DNA of 64,000 bases, from NCBI RefSeq assembly GCF_018139145.2, contig NC_059474.1, positions 38,954,344 to 39,018,343 on the forward strand, in the 5' to 3' direction. Position numbers and translations under genes: made by a program. Positions 13,401 to 27,855 of this stretch are shown in pieces (the stretch's first letter is position 1; every line of letters starts with the position of its first letter). The notes under the pieces are model-generated. The model was not told where the DNA came from, ran no database searches, and saw only the letters and a list, made by a program, of their open reading frames with translations. The DNA comes from Gymnogyps californianus (taxonomy: Eukaryota; Chordata; Aves; Accipitriformes; Cathartidae).

Positions 13401-16400
13401 CAGTATCTCATGGCTATGCATTGATAGCCTTCTAACATTAAAATGCAACAAAGCAAATTTAGCACAACAGCACTAGTAAAAGTTTCACTGTCCAAATAGG
13501 CTTCTGTTTATCCCCTTAGTTTGTCAACCTACTGCTTCAATTGTTTGTAGAAAAGACCATAAACTACACATTTTCACGTTAAAAGTTAATAAGAATGTAA
13601 ATCTAAAAAGTAAAGTGTAACTAAAGTGGTAACTTCGGAGCTGTAAGCAAAAGAGGGGGCCATTATGGTCTGTAAAACATGAAAAAATTATGAAAATGAT
13701 AGTTATTGTTTAGTTCTGGCCAGCCTCCATGTTCTGCAGCTGATAGCCTTTACCTTGGCAAGCTCAGATATGATTTTTACTGAACTAAAAGTTCATTTTG
13801 CATTTTACTTCACAATGAAATTTATTACATGAAATATAGAATAGAAGGCAAAAATAAACTGACGTAAAATACTGATAACTCCAGAAGTTCAGGTTGCAGT
13901 CTCAGCTGAAAAGCATTACTGCATTTCCAACTGATTCCTCTTCTGGAAGGAAGAAAAGATCTCTGTGAATTCCTAACCTTCTGGTTTTATTGATCAGTAC
14001 TGGAAAGATGATGCAAAATTGTAATTTTTTTTTTGCCGTTTGCCCCCAATTCTTTAAAAAAACTTCCATTCATTCAGAACAAAGCCTGGATTAGCAGTAA
14101 TTGTAATATAAATGCAGAGAGATGGGGAGAGCAGGGGGAAAGATTGAGAGAGAGAGGTTGCCATAGCACAGACTTTCAGTAAGCATTCATTTTGAAAGAT
14201 CAGGTTATTCTATTATAAAGATCAGTAGGGACCAACAAATGATTCAAAATAGTACTAAATATCTTTAAATTACATTAACTCGGACTAATTAATTGGTTTA
14301 TTTTGTAACTTCTCAGAAGAAACTTGTTGTGTACTTAGTATAAAAGCAGTAATGTTTGGAAAGTTATGCTTCATTCATAACTTACTTAAGAAAGTCCTTG
14401 TATACCTTCTTGAGCATAAAACTCATCTCAACCTTGAATAGAGAATTACCCATGTATCATGCTTCTGTAATATTTTAATCATGGAACATTGAAAGGATTT
14501 TATGCCAACCCCAAAGTGCTCCTACAGTATTAGGAATGGACTAAAAACTAATGAACCACCCACCCACTTTTCCGTATCAAAAGATGGATTTCTAGGAGCA
14601 GTAATCAAGTCCGAAAGTAATTATGACAACTTCACTTGCATGAATAATGATTAATATACACTTAGAATCATGCATGTGCACCTTGGCCTCACTTGTGTTT
14701 CAAAACTCATTTCTTCTGAATTTGAAATAATACTGGCTGGGAAAAAAAAGAAAGATGTTTTTGAAAAAAAAAACCACTTTTTTTTTTTTGTGGGAAACTT
14801 CCCCTCAGATTTATTTTTTGTTTGTTTTTATTCTAATGCAAAGTGAAAGCCAAGGTCTTTCCAAAATAGTTTTACCCTTTACCCCCCAAAACCATAATCT
14901 ATTGGATAAGACCTCTTTTCTCAAATGTGAAAGAGTTCCCAGCTTACAGGATTTGGAACAAAGACCTAAACTTGGATTTCCTGCATTTCAGGTGCTCAAA
15001 CATGATGCTGTTGTGCTATTCTTTCTTATCCAGAAATTCCATCCAGGAGCTGTAAAACTCACCTAATCAAACATGTACAACACACATTTAAACATTTGTG
15101 GAAAATTTAATTTCTCATCAAAAGCAAACAACAATAACCACTGTAAGTTTAAAAGTACATTTTTATGTTTACAGTTGTATGGTTATGTACACAGTTAGGT
15201 CTGGAATCTAAAATGCATTTGCTATTTATACACACTGGCTTTAGAGTAAATTCTGTGATTTCCAGATATCTTACCCTTTATTTCACTATTGACTGACACA
15301 ACTCAATCAGAGGGCCTATCTGACCAGATGCTTTGGCCGTCTTCCTTTAATGTTCTCATACATTTTCATTTCTTAGAACTGTCCCCTATTGTTTTAGCTA
15401 CAGTAAAGAAGTGGTACTCAGTGATAAATTTCTGAAACGAAAAAATGACGGAAATAGGAATTTTCCTGTAATGACTTTTTTCCATAAGATTGGCTAAATA
15501 ATTAACTTGGAATTTTTATCCAAATGAATACTCTTAAATTTTGTACATCTATTTATCCTTATGCAGTGTACCATTGTGCAAAATATCGTACTGCTATTTT
15601 CATTTCCTTGTTCCTATGTTGCTAGATTGCTTGGACACTCTTTTCTTTCTCTCTGTGTAGATGTTTCTGTCAGTCTCAAAACTTGTAAGTGCAGGCAGAG
15701 TCAGTTACCCATTGCAATGGAGAATTTGTCTCAGTGGCCCTTGCCTTTGAGAAGAAATTCTGAGAACATCTTTTAGGAATGTATTTACTATGTATTTGTG
15801 AATCTGAAATATTCATTGTATCTAAAATCTGAATGAAACATTCAGTAATTTATGTTTTTCACTCTAAACTGGGTAGAGTGATAACTCAGAAACTACAAGA
15901 CAGTCTCTCTTACTTCAGTAGCACTGATGTAAAGCAGTGCTTACACTTTCTTGAAAAAATAAAGCAGTTTCATAGATAGTACCTTTAGGTGCTTAAAAAA
16001 TAATGATATTATGGAGGAAAGAAGATGTGGCAAGGACTTGCAGACAAATTAGTGGAAGACCGCAGTCCCTGCAGGGCTTCAACAGTGCGCCGCTCTGAAT
16101 CACAATACTTCCTGTATCTCTTGCTGAAGTTGGCAGTGATTTACAATACAGCTGAGTCCTAACAAGGAACCAACAGACTTGCTTCCCTAAGAAAATATGT
16201 ACGTAAACAGGGCTTTTATAGGAAAGTCAAATACTGGGGTAGAGAAGGTTGGACAAAGCACATGAAATGAAGAAGCTTCTAACAGATATGATCTCCATAG
16301 AAAAAAAAGGGTAGAAAAGATGCTGACTCTAGGAGAGAATTAAGTGAAAACAAAATGCTGACATTCATTTCTTCATGGAAGACAATTCTGGTTCTCTATT

Positions 16401-18799
16401 TTTATTCTTAAGGTCAATCCCTTAAATGCCTTCTGTATTTAGTGAGATTTAGTATTACAAGAATTTATGGCCAGTACTGCAAAACTTGGATTCTTGACTG
16501 CGTTTATACTAGTAATTCCACTGTTGTCAAAAGCACTACTTATGTCAGAGTCCATGAACCTATATAGATTTTGAGAAAGTATTAGAGGACTTTTAACAGA
16601 TTTATGAAGTATTTCTTGTTTACCACAAAGGCATATTAAAATTAATAATGTTTAAAGAAGATCTGGTTAATTTTGGAGAAATCTATAAAATCCATGTACA
16701 CCATCCACTAAACTTTTGTGAACGCATTATTTTCTAACATTAAAGTTTTTGAAAAAATGTTGGGTTCACTATTTTCAAGCAATCCAACAGGAACATATTG
16801 TTTTCATTTAAATATAAATTCTAAGGAAGAAATAGATATTCAGAAAATTCAAACCAGTTCACAGAAACAGGCTGCAACTTCCTAGTTGGAAGGGAAAAAG
16901 CTGTCAGAATCCAGCCCTGTGTGTCTTTTCCTTTGCATGGAACCTTTTCTTTTGGTTTTATTTTGTGTTTTTTTTTTTCTGTGTCAACGGACAGATGAGT
17001 AAGTAGCTAGGATTAAACAAAATTACCGGGTATACAGCACAAGTAATTTATAACAATCAAGGTCTCTAGGTACACAGAAAATAAAGAATTCTTCTAGGAA
17101 AGAATTTAGAGTGTAAAAAGGTAGCATTGGTGTCATGGAAAGATTAGATAGTTAACAGTTTTTAGCAGCAAAGTGCTACCTTTATAAAGTTCTTCTCAGT
17201 TTCATTAATCTAGTCCATGACAGAGAGGATTTTGAGCAGCCAGGGAGCTGTATGAAGAATATGTAGACTATTACTGTTCTGCCATTACTGCTGATGCACT
17301 GTTGGGTTATCACGCCATGTCTCTTTCATCTTTTTATGATCTTTACATGCCCTATAGCTACTGCTACATTACATTTAATCATCTTTAACAGCTTGAATGT
17401 CAAAAAGTTAAATAGTTTTAACTATCCTTTTTTTACTTTAACAATATGCAACTTAACAGCACCTGTGCTGAGCTCATTAGAGCTGTGGACAGATTTTGTG
17501 CCATCCTGTGCCGATGCTCTCACCGTTCTTATGATCATGTGATACATCTATGCACTATGAAACCTATGGAAGGTGATTTTATTACAGCCATGATCTTCCT
17601 TTGATACCATTCTGCCATCTAACTTGTCTCTCACTAATTACTTAGGTCTTAGTCACAGTTTTTCCATATGCTGTGTATGGCTGAAGAAAGAACAAATAAT
17701 AACGTAATCCACCGTCTATAAGGCCGGTACCTCAGATTTTTTTGGAATAATTCATCTATTCTTTTATCTATATTAAAAGCTCAATTCAGAGTTTCTTATC
17801 CAAACATTCCAGTTTCAGGCCTGTCTATTTCTGATAATTACAACACCAGGTACAAATTGTGATCACTGATGTTCAAGAAAGATGAGTTCGAATTGCAATA
17901 GATGCTGCTAGGATGATAAGAGGAATAGAAAATATATCGTATATGAAGGGTCTAACAGAATGCAACTAGATTCACAAAGTAAAAGGTAGGAGCGAACAAG
18001 GGTATCTTTTATAATCCGTTGGGGATGAGACAACTCTTTAACTTAAGGAACTCTGAGAAAATCTATAAGGAGTTTCTTTTTATGAAGCAATAGTTAAAAC
18101 TAATGATAAATAAGTTGAAAATCATTCTATAATTATCTTCCAGGGGGAAGAAACTTATGAGATTTAAGCTTAGAAAGAGGTAAGTTTCTGAAATAATTGT
18201 TTTGCATGGTTGCAAGCAGAAACAGGAGCTGGATTTGATGATCCTAATTCCTGTCATATTTCCATTGCTTCTAAAATTTTTTTCCGTCTTTTCCAAATAA
18301 TATGGAAGAAAACATTCTTGCTTCCTTGCCATAGTAAACAAAAGATATTTAAACTTTTCCAATTTAAAGGATTAGTCTCTTTGACTGCCTCCATCCATAT
18401 ACTTCCAAATTTTTCAGGTTGATGTAATAGACTCTGAAGGAGTCTTTGTGACCTTTCCAACATTAAAATGTTTTCAGATCCAGTTGTGCAGTCAGCTAGC
18501 CTCAGCAGCACAGGGCAACATAAGATTTGCTGTGCTGGTCAGGCAGCTGATGAGACCACTGGTGTACCAACTCTGGTATTGCACCTCTGGCATCCATGCC
18601 CAACACTGGATGCTTTAGCTCTACTGCTTCGCTGCTTCATTTCCATTTTATTTCTGAGCAGAAAAAGGTGGAATGGTACAAATCTGCAGCTTTTGGATGA
18701 GCTACTGATGGTAGGAAGCCTGAATCTTCTCAATGATCAGATAATCTCCTGGAGCATTTATACCTGCAAAAGTAGTCAAATCTCATGAAACTGCTATTA

Positions 18800-19280
18800 A
18801 TAACTCCACATCTGGACTACTGCGTCCAGTTCTGGGGTCTCCAGCACAAGAGACATACCAGAGAGAATCCAGTGAAGGGCCACAAAGATGATTAAGAGAA
18901 TGGAGCATGTCTCATATGAGAAAAGGCTGAGAGAGCTGGGGCTGTTCATCCTGGAGAAGAGAAGGCTCAGGGGGAATCTTATCAAAGTATACAAATACCT
19001 GAAGGGAGGGTGTAAAAAAGATGGAGACAGGCTCTTTTCAGTGGTGCCCAGTGACAGGGCCAGAGGCAATGGGCAAAAACTGAAACACAGGAGGGTCCGC
19101 CTGAACATCAAGAAACAGTTTTTATTATGAAGGTGACTGAGCACTGGCACCAGGTTGCCCAGAGAGGCTGTGGGGTCTCCATCCTTGGAGATACTAAAAA
19201 AACATCTGGACATGGTCCTGGGCAACCGGTTCTAGGTGGCCCTGCTTGAGCAAGGTGACCTCCAGAGGTCCCTTCTGTGA
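18800..19280 (+). mobile_element. CR1 LINE, 5'-truncated 3' end (plus strand)
   Basis: This is a degenerate chicken-repeat-1 (CR1) non-LTR retrotransposon fragment. It starts within the last part of ORF2, in a frame reading LDYCVQFWGLQH near 18814-18849, a conserved CR1 stretch. It runs on into the 3' untranslated end, which finishes ...GACCTCCAGAGGTCCCTTC TGTGA at 19280. The 3' tip has lost the usual bases between CCCTTC and the octamer tail. Only about 0.5 kb of a roughly 4.5-kb element remains, as is typical of CR1 5' truncation. I see no target-site duplication, which is normal for CR1. Confidence 0.9.
18802..19130 (+). pseudogene. CR1 ORF2 C-terminal remnant, frame-broken
   Basis: Two frames carry CR1 ORF2 C-terminal similarity. 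The first (from 18802) reads LDYCVQFWGLQHKRHT, then runs into a stop at about 18892. The second (18888-19130, 80 codons) contains [20 protein letters not shown] and [19 protein letters not shown], matching the conserved block downstream of the reverse-transcriptase domain in CR1. The frame change near 18865 fits a small deletion around the usual '[11 protein letters not shown]' position. A TGA follows 'NIKKQFLL' at 19130. No catalytic region is present and the fragment cannot encode a working enzyme. Identification rests on recalled CR1 protein patterns and is strong. Confidence 0.85.
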
Positions 19281-20471
19281 ACAAAGGGTCTCATTTAGGC
19301 AACAGTGTTTTCAGAAAATGAGAGATTATTACCAATCTGGAAAAGAGAAATGATAAATCACTAACTGCACTATTATTTGACTGGAACTTTTAAATCTTCA
19401 GTCCATTCTCATTTTGCAGTTAGCATTACTTTTTACTTCTATTATTAGTGACTTAAGTGTAAGTTCAAAGTAAATCCAATACATTTTCTAAGAAAAGAAC
19501 CTAGAAACAGGTTAATGTTTCGAGTTTTACAGTATATTGTCCATTTTGTGGTAACTGTCCAGAATTTTTACATTGAGATTCAAATTAATTAAAACAATAT
19601 TTTATGGGACAGGGTCAGTTTTGATCCCTTTTTGAAACTTCTAATTTTGCTATTCTTAATGAAACGTTTCTTTGTCTTTTCAGCCTGACTTTTAGAAGTT
19701 TTTTTTACCTCCAGAACTTCTCAGGAACAGGAAAAGGCATTTCCCTCCCCAAAATCTACTACCTCTGAACGCTTCTGCCTAAGCTTAAACTTTTCCATGT
19801 GTGCATTTATGTAAGACATTATAATTTCCTAAACTTCACCTACACATCACAATCAACCAGGTTTATAATCTCATGCTTAGACTGAGTTTCATGATAAGAT
19901 TAAAAGAAATACTATTCTCAACAGAAGCAGATAATTATATTGCCATTGAAAGAAAGGGTAGTTACTAGACATCATCTGAATACATCAATACAGAATTGAT
20001 TCTTGTACTTTCAGTCTGTCTCCAGAGCAAATAGTAACAATATTCTCCATAAATACTTACAGATAGCTACTTCTACGTGCTTGAATTAAGCCAAAAAGAA
20101 TGCAACACTCCATCACGCGTTAGAGAGCTTCCAGAAGTTTTTCAGGCAATTTAATTTCTAAACAGACATAATCTATACATTTGCCTATCTAGTTCCAGAA
20201 AATATTAAATAAGTTCAGTGTGTCAGAGTTACACTTCAACTTGTTTAGGTATTTTGATTGCTAAATTATTTGTTTGGCTAGTAGCTCTCTTTGCTACTAG
20301 CTAGGTTTTTCACTGCTACAACTCCTTACATGAGCAGACACTTCCATCAAGGAATATACCTATGCCAGAAAAAACAGATGTGTCTATTGATAGTTTTCTT
20401 AGTTTAAAGATTATGCTTTTGGCTCAAGCCTAAAAAAAAATAAATCCTGCTCTACAGGGCATGGTAAACAT

Positions 20472-20521
20472 GTAACATAACATAATGTAACGTAATGTAA
20501 TGTGACATAACGTAATGTAAT
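20472..20521 (+). repeat. Pentanucleotide tandem repeat (GTAAT/ATAAC type), 10 units
   Basis: Ten contiguous 5-bp units read GTAAC, ATAAC, ATAAT, GTAAC, GTAAT, GTAAT, GTGAC, ATAAC, GTAAT, GTAAT. All are variants of RTAAY, and one unit carries an internal substitution. The mixture of variants suggests an old, interrupted microsatellite. Confidence 0.9.
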
Positions 20522-23500
20522 ATCAAAAATGTTTTTAATTATATGCCTTTAGTGATTGTCCTTAGATTAGAGATACTGTTTAAATGTAGAGTGTGACCAA
20601 TCTGTGAGAATCTAGAATTTTACTATTTTCCATTCTCCTGTCTCAAATACATATTTTTTCTGGCAAAATCACAAGTGTTTTTTCTGTAAATATCTACCTG
20701 AGGTTCTAAATATCTGCCACTTTCATTGACAACTTTTTGTTGAATAAAAACATGTTCAGTACAAGAAAACCAGTAATTTCTGAAATAAACTGTTGGCAAA
20801 AGGGACAACCTTGCTCAAAATCAAAGGATTTGTTTTCATTATTAAGCAAAAGTACTTTACACAGAGTGCCCATCTATGTCAGCTTAATGAATTTTGAATT
20901 AAAATGAAACTTCTTTAGAAGTAATTATGACTAGTCTGTGATTATCAATTGATTTTATTATTACTAGTGCAATTAAGGTACGTTGATAATTAATTTGTCT
21001 GGAGATACGCAATGAATTGTTGCTAGCAGCATTAGAGATGATCGGTGAAAAGAAAGCCTTTCTGGTAATGGAACAGGTATTGCGCGACCCCACAGCTAGT
21101 GCAGATTAATGACTCTATTGCACCTTTCCCCTTTTAACAATATAAATGGGAAGGGTGGTCCCAAGATATCTAGTTACTATTATCCACCTGCAATTTCATT
21201 GTTACTCAGCAGACCTTGCGCCACCTGAAGCATGTTCCATCCTTCTGGAGCATATGATCTAGTGCTGATTAATGGTGATATATCGATCTTGGAGAGCTGA
21301 GTTTAGCAGCATTGCTCTGTACACTAAACTTTCAATTGATTTTAAACAGAATGATATCCAAAGTAGTTCAAAGGTGGTTTATTCATGAATCCACATGAAC
21401 CATAGATTTTTTATTTTTCCTTTTTGGCTCTGAAGGTGGGATCTGAAGCAGTGTAGAAGTGGTCTTGACTTGAGACAAATATTCACCCAACAGTGCTTCT
21501 TCAAGCCATATTTCTGGGAATTGAGATTATCAGCCAACAGATGCATTTTAAACTAAACTAAAATACCTTTCTTGTGCCGCAGGTGGAGGACATGGAGATA
21601 TCTAAGAGGAAGCAGTGAGTGAATAGCACTAAAGAAATTACACAGAATAAAGAACACAATTCTCCATGAAGTATTTAGAAGCATATTTTTTAAAAATTGT
21701 TCTGCTGACTTATGCTCAAAACAGAAATACAATTGCAGATAGGCACGTACAATTATATATACAAATAATCCTCATGAAGTTACCAATTGGGTAAGTGCTT
21801 GATAAAGGTTGGGCTTATAAAGTGCTAAAAATAGTTCTGCTATAGCAGATCAAAATTCAGAAGAAGGAGACTGAGTCCACTTAAATGTGCCCCAAACCCA
21901 GTCTGCCCATAAAACTTTCAAATTCGAATATTTCCAAAATAATTTCTAAAATACTAAGAATTTCAAGTATGAAGGTACTGAAATATGTAGCTAAAGAAGA
22001 ATTTGTCTTCTTGAGTCTTACAGTTGTATCGTGCCAATAACATTAAAAAGACAAATATGACAGAATTTATCATTATTATTTTGTTGATATGTAAGTATCT
22101 TGTGATACTATTAAATCTGTGTAAGTACAGAAATAGATCTGCGTAAAATGCATACTGTGATTTCTTATGCTGCAGCCCCGAGGCTGCCATTGTATTCATT
22201 GCTCATATTTCCTTGCCATATTCAAGGTGACGATTCAGCAAATTTCAAATCCACGATTCTGCAGAAGTTCTATCTTCTTTCCATATTCTTAGACCATTAA
22301 CCACACTAAAAGCTATTCCAGTCTTCATTGTCCAATGCAAAGGAATAGCGAGGGCCATGATTCATCCACAGATGCAGGAAGTAATAATGAGAACATTTGT
22401 TCAAAGATTGAACTGAGTCATATGCTTATCCATATTTATGGTGACAGCAAATAAGGCCTTTATATGTATAAGCAAGGTCAGACATGCATGTTTGGAAGAG
22501 CACATGCAGAGATTATCCTGGGCATTGAAGAAATTATTAAATGTAATATAACCCTGAGGCCTATGAATGTTAAAAAATTTCTGCAGTCCTTTAAAGAGAT
22601 TTTAAATTCCTACCCTTTAAGCATGATAAACATGGGAACATGAACAGAATTATACTTCTCTACAGGCTTCCGTTGACAGAAACATGAGATAAGACTCTGT
22701 ACATCCATGATACTCTTACAGCTCCTACCCATAGAAGTTACTGGCTACAGACAAACATTTCACAGAAAGACAGAAAAGCCTTGAAAACGACAAAGCAAGC
22801 AAACAAATTACATTAACTTTTTCACACCACTTCACACTGTAAACACTGAATATAAACAGCTTGTTTTGTTTCATATGAGTTGCTTCCTTCCCCATCACTT
22901 ACTAATTCTGATTGATAAGGCAGCTTCTTATGACTTTGGGCTCTAGAACATCTTGCCAGTCCTCCATGGGCAATAGGTTTTTAGTCAGATTTTGCAGCAA
23001 ATCAGTTTGCTCTGTCATACTTTGGCCTTTACTTTTTCCTCTGAAGATAATTATGTTTGATGACAGTCTTGCATAACATGCATCTTACTAGCAATAGAAC
23101 ATCTTACAAGTTTTGTAAGAGCATTATAATAGCATAGCATCAGATTTATCTAGACATGTTCAACACACTCCTATACTATCAAATGTCATTTCAGCAGCCA
23201 TTCAGATGAATCTTTGAGCTTCATTGGAATTTATCTCTGAGGGTGTTTGAGAACATGAATAATGAATCACAAGCAAGTTTTACTAAATATAACAGCTGTC
23301 AGCTAAAATGTATGGTTAGTAGCACACAGTGGATTCCTGGTGTGGGAGTAAAAGACAAGCTAAAGAAAAAATCCAGTAAATGACTAACGGTTAATGTACT
23401 ATCTTATTTACATACTTACTCCATGAGGGTTTTGGGTTTTTTTAGTTTATTTCCTGAAGGAAAATGGACACAAATGTGGAAGCCATTATTGGTCTTTGCC

Positions 23501-24322
23501 TGTATGAACTTGGACGCAAAGTGTTGATGGTACTAAATTACTAGGTAGGCACGTAACTTGACCCCTGAGAATTCAGTGTCTCCAATATCTCTAGGATTTG
23601 GGCCCTCATTGGTATAACTGTAACACTAAAAGTCTAAAATGTTTTCTGTTCATGAAGAATAGCTTGGAGGTGGAATCCTGTTCTGATAGAACATGGTATT
23701 GGTAACAGAAAATAAGCAGAATTACTGTAACTTCACTTGCTGTGCTGCTGGCATGCTGCAACCTGTCCCTACCTTTCTGATGCAGTACTTCTTTCACATT
23801 GCTTCCTCCACTTGCACCCATTGTTGCTCTCTGCTCATTTGCAACACATTTTCCTGAAGGACTCATGGACAAGGAGCATGTCCTCTTGTTCATAATGTAT
23901 CATTGCCATTTAGTATTGAGAGATGTTAATTATTCGGAAATTGTTGCCTGGTGTTTACTCACCCTACTTGAACTAATTTCTGTGGAAGCCACTAGGAGAG
24001 GTGATGAGTACAAATGGAGCAAGAACCTCTCAGCACTGATGGTTTGAAAAGAGCATAGTTTATCTATTCTTAGCTTTAGCACGGCTGAATTTAGCATCAA
24101 GAAGCTGTTTGTCTGTATAGTGGCAGGTGTTGACTAGTGAGTTGGAAAGACTTTCCCAGAAAACTCATGGCTATGACTTTGACAACTGAGATTAATGCAT
24201 GCTGCAATGTCTTTGAGTTTTCAAACTTCTTTTGAACTCCTGATAGAGTTTTAATAAAGTTTGTTTGTTATACGTACAGTTCTGGAATATTGCTTAGAGC
24301 TTGTTCAGTTATTAACCTTTCA

Positions 24323-24338
24323 TACATATGCATATGTA
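24323..24338. repeat. Perfect 16-bp palindrome TACATATGCATATGTA
   Basis: The sequence equals its own reverse complement. It contains two CATATG E-box cores (24325-24330 and 24331-24336) and lies next to TATA-rich DNA (24339-24380) that includes (TA)n. It could be a chance product of alternating purine/pyrimidine sequence, so binding-site status is not supported. Confidence 0.85.
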
Positions 24339-24980
24339 ATATATATAAATAGTATCACTCTTGCCTTTTATATATATATGTGTAAAAGCAACACAAAATA
24401 GTAGATTTTATTATCTATGTCACATCACAGATTTTTCACCTTATGATTTCCAGGGTGTGTTTGACACAATCTTTTTACCACACACAAAATGAGCTCATCT
24501 TCAGGCAGCAGTTTGAAAAAATTAAGCTTCCACATCAGGCATGATTGGGAATGTATATACATCTCTGAAATCAGCAGGGCCCATTGAAGAACTGGCCATA
24601 CATTTCAGACTTAAACTGACATCTAATAGATCCTTAGAAGGCAAGGCTGCTGCCGTTCTGGCTCATGTTTATGTTTCTCTGCTTAGGTATGCTTTCAGGT
24701 TTTGACATTTTTCCAAAAGCAAGAGTAGCTCTTTTTTAAGGGGAGGAGGAAAAACCACCTTTCCCACATGCATTAGTTTTGCAGGCACATAAACGAGCTA
24801 AAATCTTGGCCCAGGCTCTTAATGTGAGTCTGTAGTGCCACAGAGGGCCCCTACTGGCCTTAAGATACGTTGACCCAGTAATTCATTTAGTCATGGATTA
24901 TTTCATTTGTTTCCATGTGTGCCATAACTATGTGATCATCATGATGTGTTCTGTGCCCTCATATGGGATTAAGATGTCGA

Positions 24981-25006
24981 TTTTTTTTTTTTTTTTTCAT
25001 TTCCAG
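24981..25006 (+). repeat. T17 tract with splice-acceptor-like end
   Basis: Seventeen T are followed by CATTTCCAG, which looks like a strong polypyrimidine tract and 3' splice site on the plus strand. The next possible donor-like GTAAAA follows only about 20 bases later, so a normal exon is not evident. T-runs ending in CAG are common in AT-rich DNA. Confidence 0.55.
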
Positions 25007-26184
25007 GCAGAGAAAAAGAAAAGCTGGTAAAAGCATCCAGCAGCTGGAGAAGAAGTAAATTTGGCACACTCGCATTCCTTAGGCTACCTGCTAGCAAACA
25101 AGAACAAAATTCAGAGCAGCATACAAAAGTTATGTGTTATACAAATCTCATTATCTGTATTTATTTAGGAGGTAGAAAACATCTTTTAGCAGTGTGTGAA
25201 GTGAGGATGCCCATGGGCATGAGCTCTTCTAGTTCTAAACTCTAATTTTAGGTATTGCAATAGCCGCTGAAAACTGTGAAATAATCTACATGTTTTCTTC
25301 CAAAGGGAATATCATGATTTAGAAGTGTTATATTTTGCAAGTGCCAACAGAATGCTAAAAAATCTCTTTCAGCTCTTTTCTTAACCCACACTGGATCTCA
25401 GATGTGAGCTGCAAGCAATTTTTGATGGTAATGTTTGTTGGAGGCCATTAGAGGTACAGATGCTGTGTATTTGGCAATACACATCAGGAAGGCTCAGGTT
25501 GGGAATCAGAGGTCCTGGTAATACAAACCATAATATAAAATCTCAGCTTTCTAAGGAATTATTGACAGCAGCTTATTGTCAGCTTTAAATATTTAATCTA
25601 ATAAAATCATGAGCCAAAGCAAGTCACATGTCTGAGTGCTACTTTGGGGAAATTGTTGCAGTGTTTATTGTATATAGATGAAGAAACAGGGGCACTGTAA
25701 ACTGTTTTACTGGATTTTTTAAATTAAATTTGGAGTCCAAGTACCTTTCTAGCTTCAGATTTTTGTAAAGTTAATTCTTTGCAAACCAGTCAGTTCACTA
25801 CAAGAAATTGTGATGGCATCATGAAGAGAATCAAAAGGGACTTATTATGCTTTATAAATATCACATACATTTCTAATCATCTGCTTGATATATCTGCCTG
25901 ACAATGCAGAGTTAAATCCTGGAGACTGTTAAAATAAATAGAGACAGATTGAAGTCATATTAAGGAAACAAACACTGTGAAGTGCTATCAATTAAAGAAT
26001 GGTCCTGCTTGGTTCCATTCAAGCTAGTAATATAAGATTTTGCAGACTCTATATGAGAAAATACTGTAGAATAATCTAAACCACAACCAAACTGCTCAAT
26101 AACTGTTCAGGCTCTTACCACTTTAAAAGAGACATTACATTCCTCAGGCTTGAATGTAGGGGTGTTGAACCACTAACGGACTTC

Positions 26185-26240
26185 AAGCCTACACAGGTGA
26201 GAGGTTGAATAGCTTGCCAATAATTACAGTAGACTCATCC
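26185..26240 (-). mobile_element. Possible MIR SINE remnant (minus sense)
   Basis: The minus strand reads TTGGCAAGCTATTCAACCTCTCACCTG, resembling the MIR core segment 'gggcaagttacttaacctctctgagcct'. The match is short and diverged, and only the core is visible. Chance cannot be excluded. Confidence 0.3.
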
Positions 26241-26909
26241 ACTCCCACTGAGTGCTTGACTTGGCTTCTTAGCCTATGTCTGACATGCAGCAGCTGGGTC
26301 TCTGGTGAGGCTCATGTTCCAGCTGGGAAGGAGCAAACACCAGGCTCGCTAGGAAGCAGAAGCTCACAGCCTCAGCTATCTCTCAGCGGAGATTATTTCC
26401 TGCAGCCAAATGGTTTAGCTTAACAGTGCAGTCAGACATCAGCTGCAGGTTGGAGGCAATGGTCGTATTGACTGGCTTTCTGCTGAGACTGGGGTCTGCT
26501 TGGATGAGTTTTCCTTTCAGTATGTTTTGTTTTCTCGGTGGTTTTGTGCTAAGTATTCAGCAGTGGAATGAGCTAGAATGGAGGATGTGCTTAATTGTGC
26601 TAGTACTTTTCCTATGCTTGATCCTGCCAGGAAATAGGCTCCAGGTAAAAAATAGTCTTTTAAGTTCCTATATTGTAGCTAAAATGTGTGTGAGCTCTGC
26701 AAATGCTTATTCTCCTTGCACTGTCTCCCAGCTGAGAATGGTACATAGCAGTACTGGTGCTATTTCTCTCCTTGCTCGTAAGAGTGGTACTTTGCTTGGT
26801 TTCAGGGGGGGCAGTGGTCAAGCAGTGTTACTACCTTACAAACATAAGGAAAGTTAAGGTAAGAGACAATGTAGAGAAGCATTCCTATTGTAATGATGGA
26901 ATATTAACA

Positions 26910-27090
26910 AATAAGGGTTAATGTGTAACTAAGGAGAATAGGCATTTGCTGTTTAACATCTGTTTCTGACCTAGTTGGATCCTTGGGGTGAACTTTAATG
27001 TAATGCCTTGTTTAAAGAGGATTTTTCCTGAGATTCTTTAATAAACTAAACCCTTCTGTAATAAGGGTTAGTGAATGACTGAAGGATAGG
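26910..27090 (+). repeat. Imperfect direct repeat spaced exactly 150 bp
   Basis: AATAAGGGTTAATGTGTAAC at 26910 recurs as AATAAGGGTTAGTGAATGAC at 27060. Both are followed by a related purine-rich stretch (TAAGGAGAATAGG and TGAAGGATAGGAGG). The two copies are about 30 bp each with several mismatches. They could be a small segmental duplication or the edges of an unrecognised element. Confidence 0.5.
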
Positions 27091-27855
27091 AGGACTAAAG
27101 AGAGGTGAAAACTGCAGATCTGTAATTCTGTTACTGTGAAACAAAATGCATGAAACGCTACTTTAAATCACAGTGTGATTAAAAATTCAAAAGGATACCA
27201 ACATACAATTTTCTAACCAAACTTAGTAGTAGGAAAAAAAAACCAACCTGTATGTATATTAGAAACGTTTAGGAGAATTTTATTTCCCTCTTCTCCCTTT
27301 GATGTAGGATCCAGGCATATCTACAACCTACACATTCTGTGGAGTGTAAAACCTATCTCTGATTATTAGGGCAATCATATTAAGGAAATGGGAAAGAGGC
27401 TTATTCACTGAGTTAGGAATGAAGGAAACTGAGAAAAGGCCCATCTTTTTCCTTCCTTAAAGAATTCCACTTTGCAGAACTTGTAGGTAGCATGTTTCCA
27501 TGGATAGCTTATGCTAATGTATAGTAGAAGTAAAGCAGGGATAAATTGTAACTGAGAAACTGCTAATCTGCATTCAATGCATTTAGCTGTGTTGAACACA
27601 GATGCGTGCAACAAGGCTGTCATGGTGACTGAGTCATCCAGTACTCTCTGAAAAGAAGGGCATCAAAACACCTGAGATGGATACTACTGGTGCTGAAAAA
27701 AGGTGCGTTTTCTTGCAAATTCTGAGATGACAGACAACGAGACAACTATTTTCTTTTGTGTCTGCACAAATGCTTCCCTAAGGGAAAGAAGTCACTCCTT
27801 CTGTGTCCTATGTGTCCTACATAACTTCAAATACATACAAGAATTTGCTCAGTCC

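Larger units (their letters stand above)
5219..18799. other. Unique AT-rich non-coding DNA, no gene seen
   Basis: About 13.6 kb with no recognisable gene or repeat family beyond small foldbacks at 6594-6647 and 7427-7450. It has scattered T-runs, for example near 9027, 10545, 12834 and 14777. Open frames are short or low complexity: the 103-codon frame at 14755-15066 begins in poly-A/poly-T and has no domain. The frames at 18063-18788 overlap on both strands and look like chance. Nothing argues for a promoter or CpG island. Confidence 0.55.
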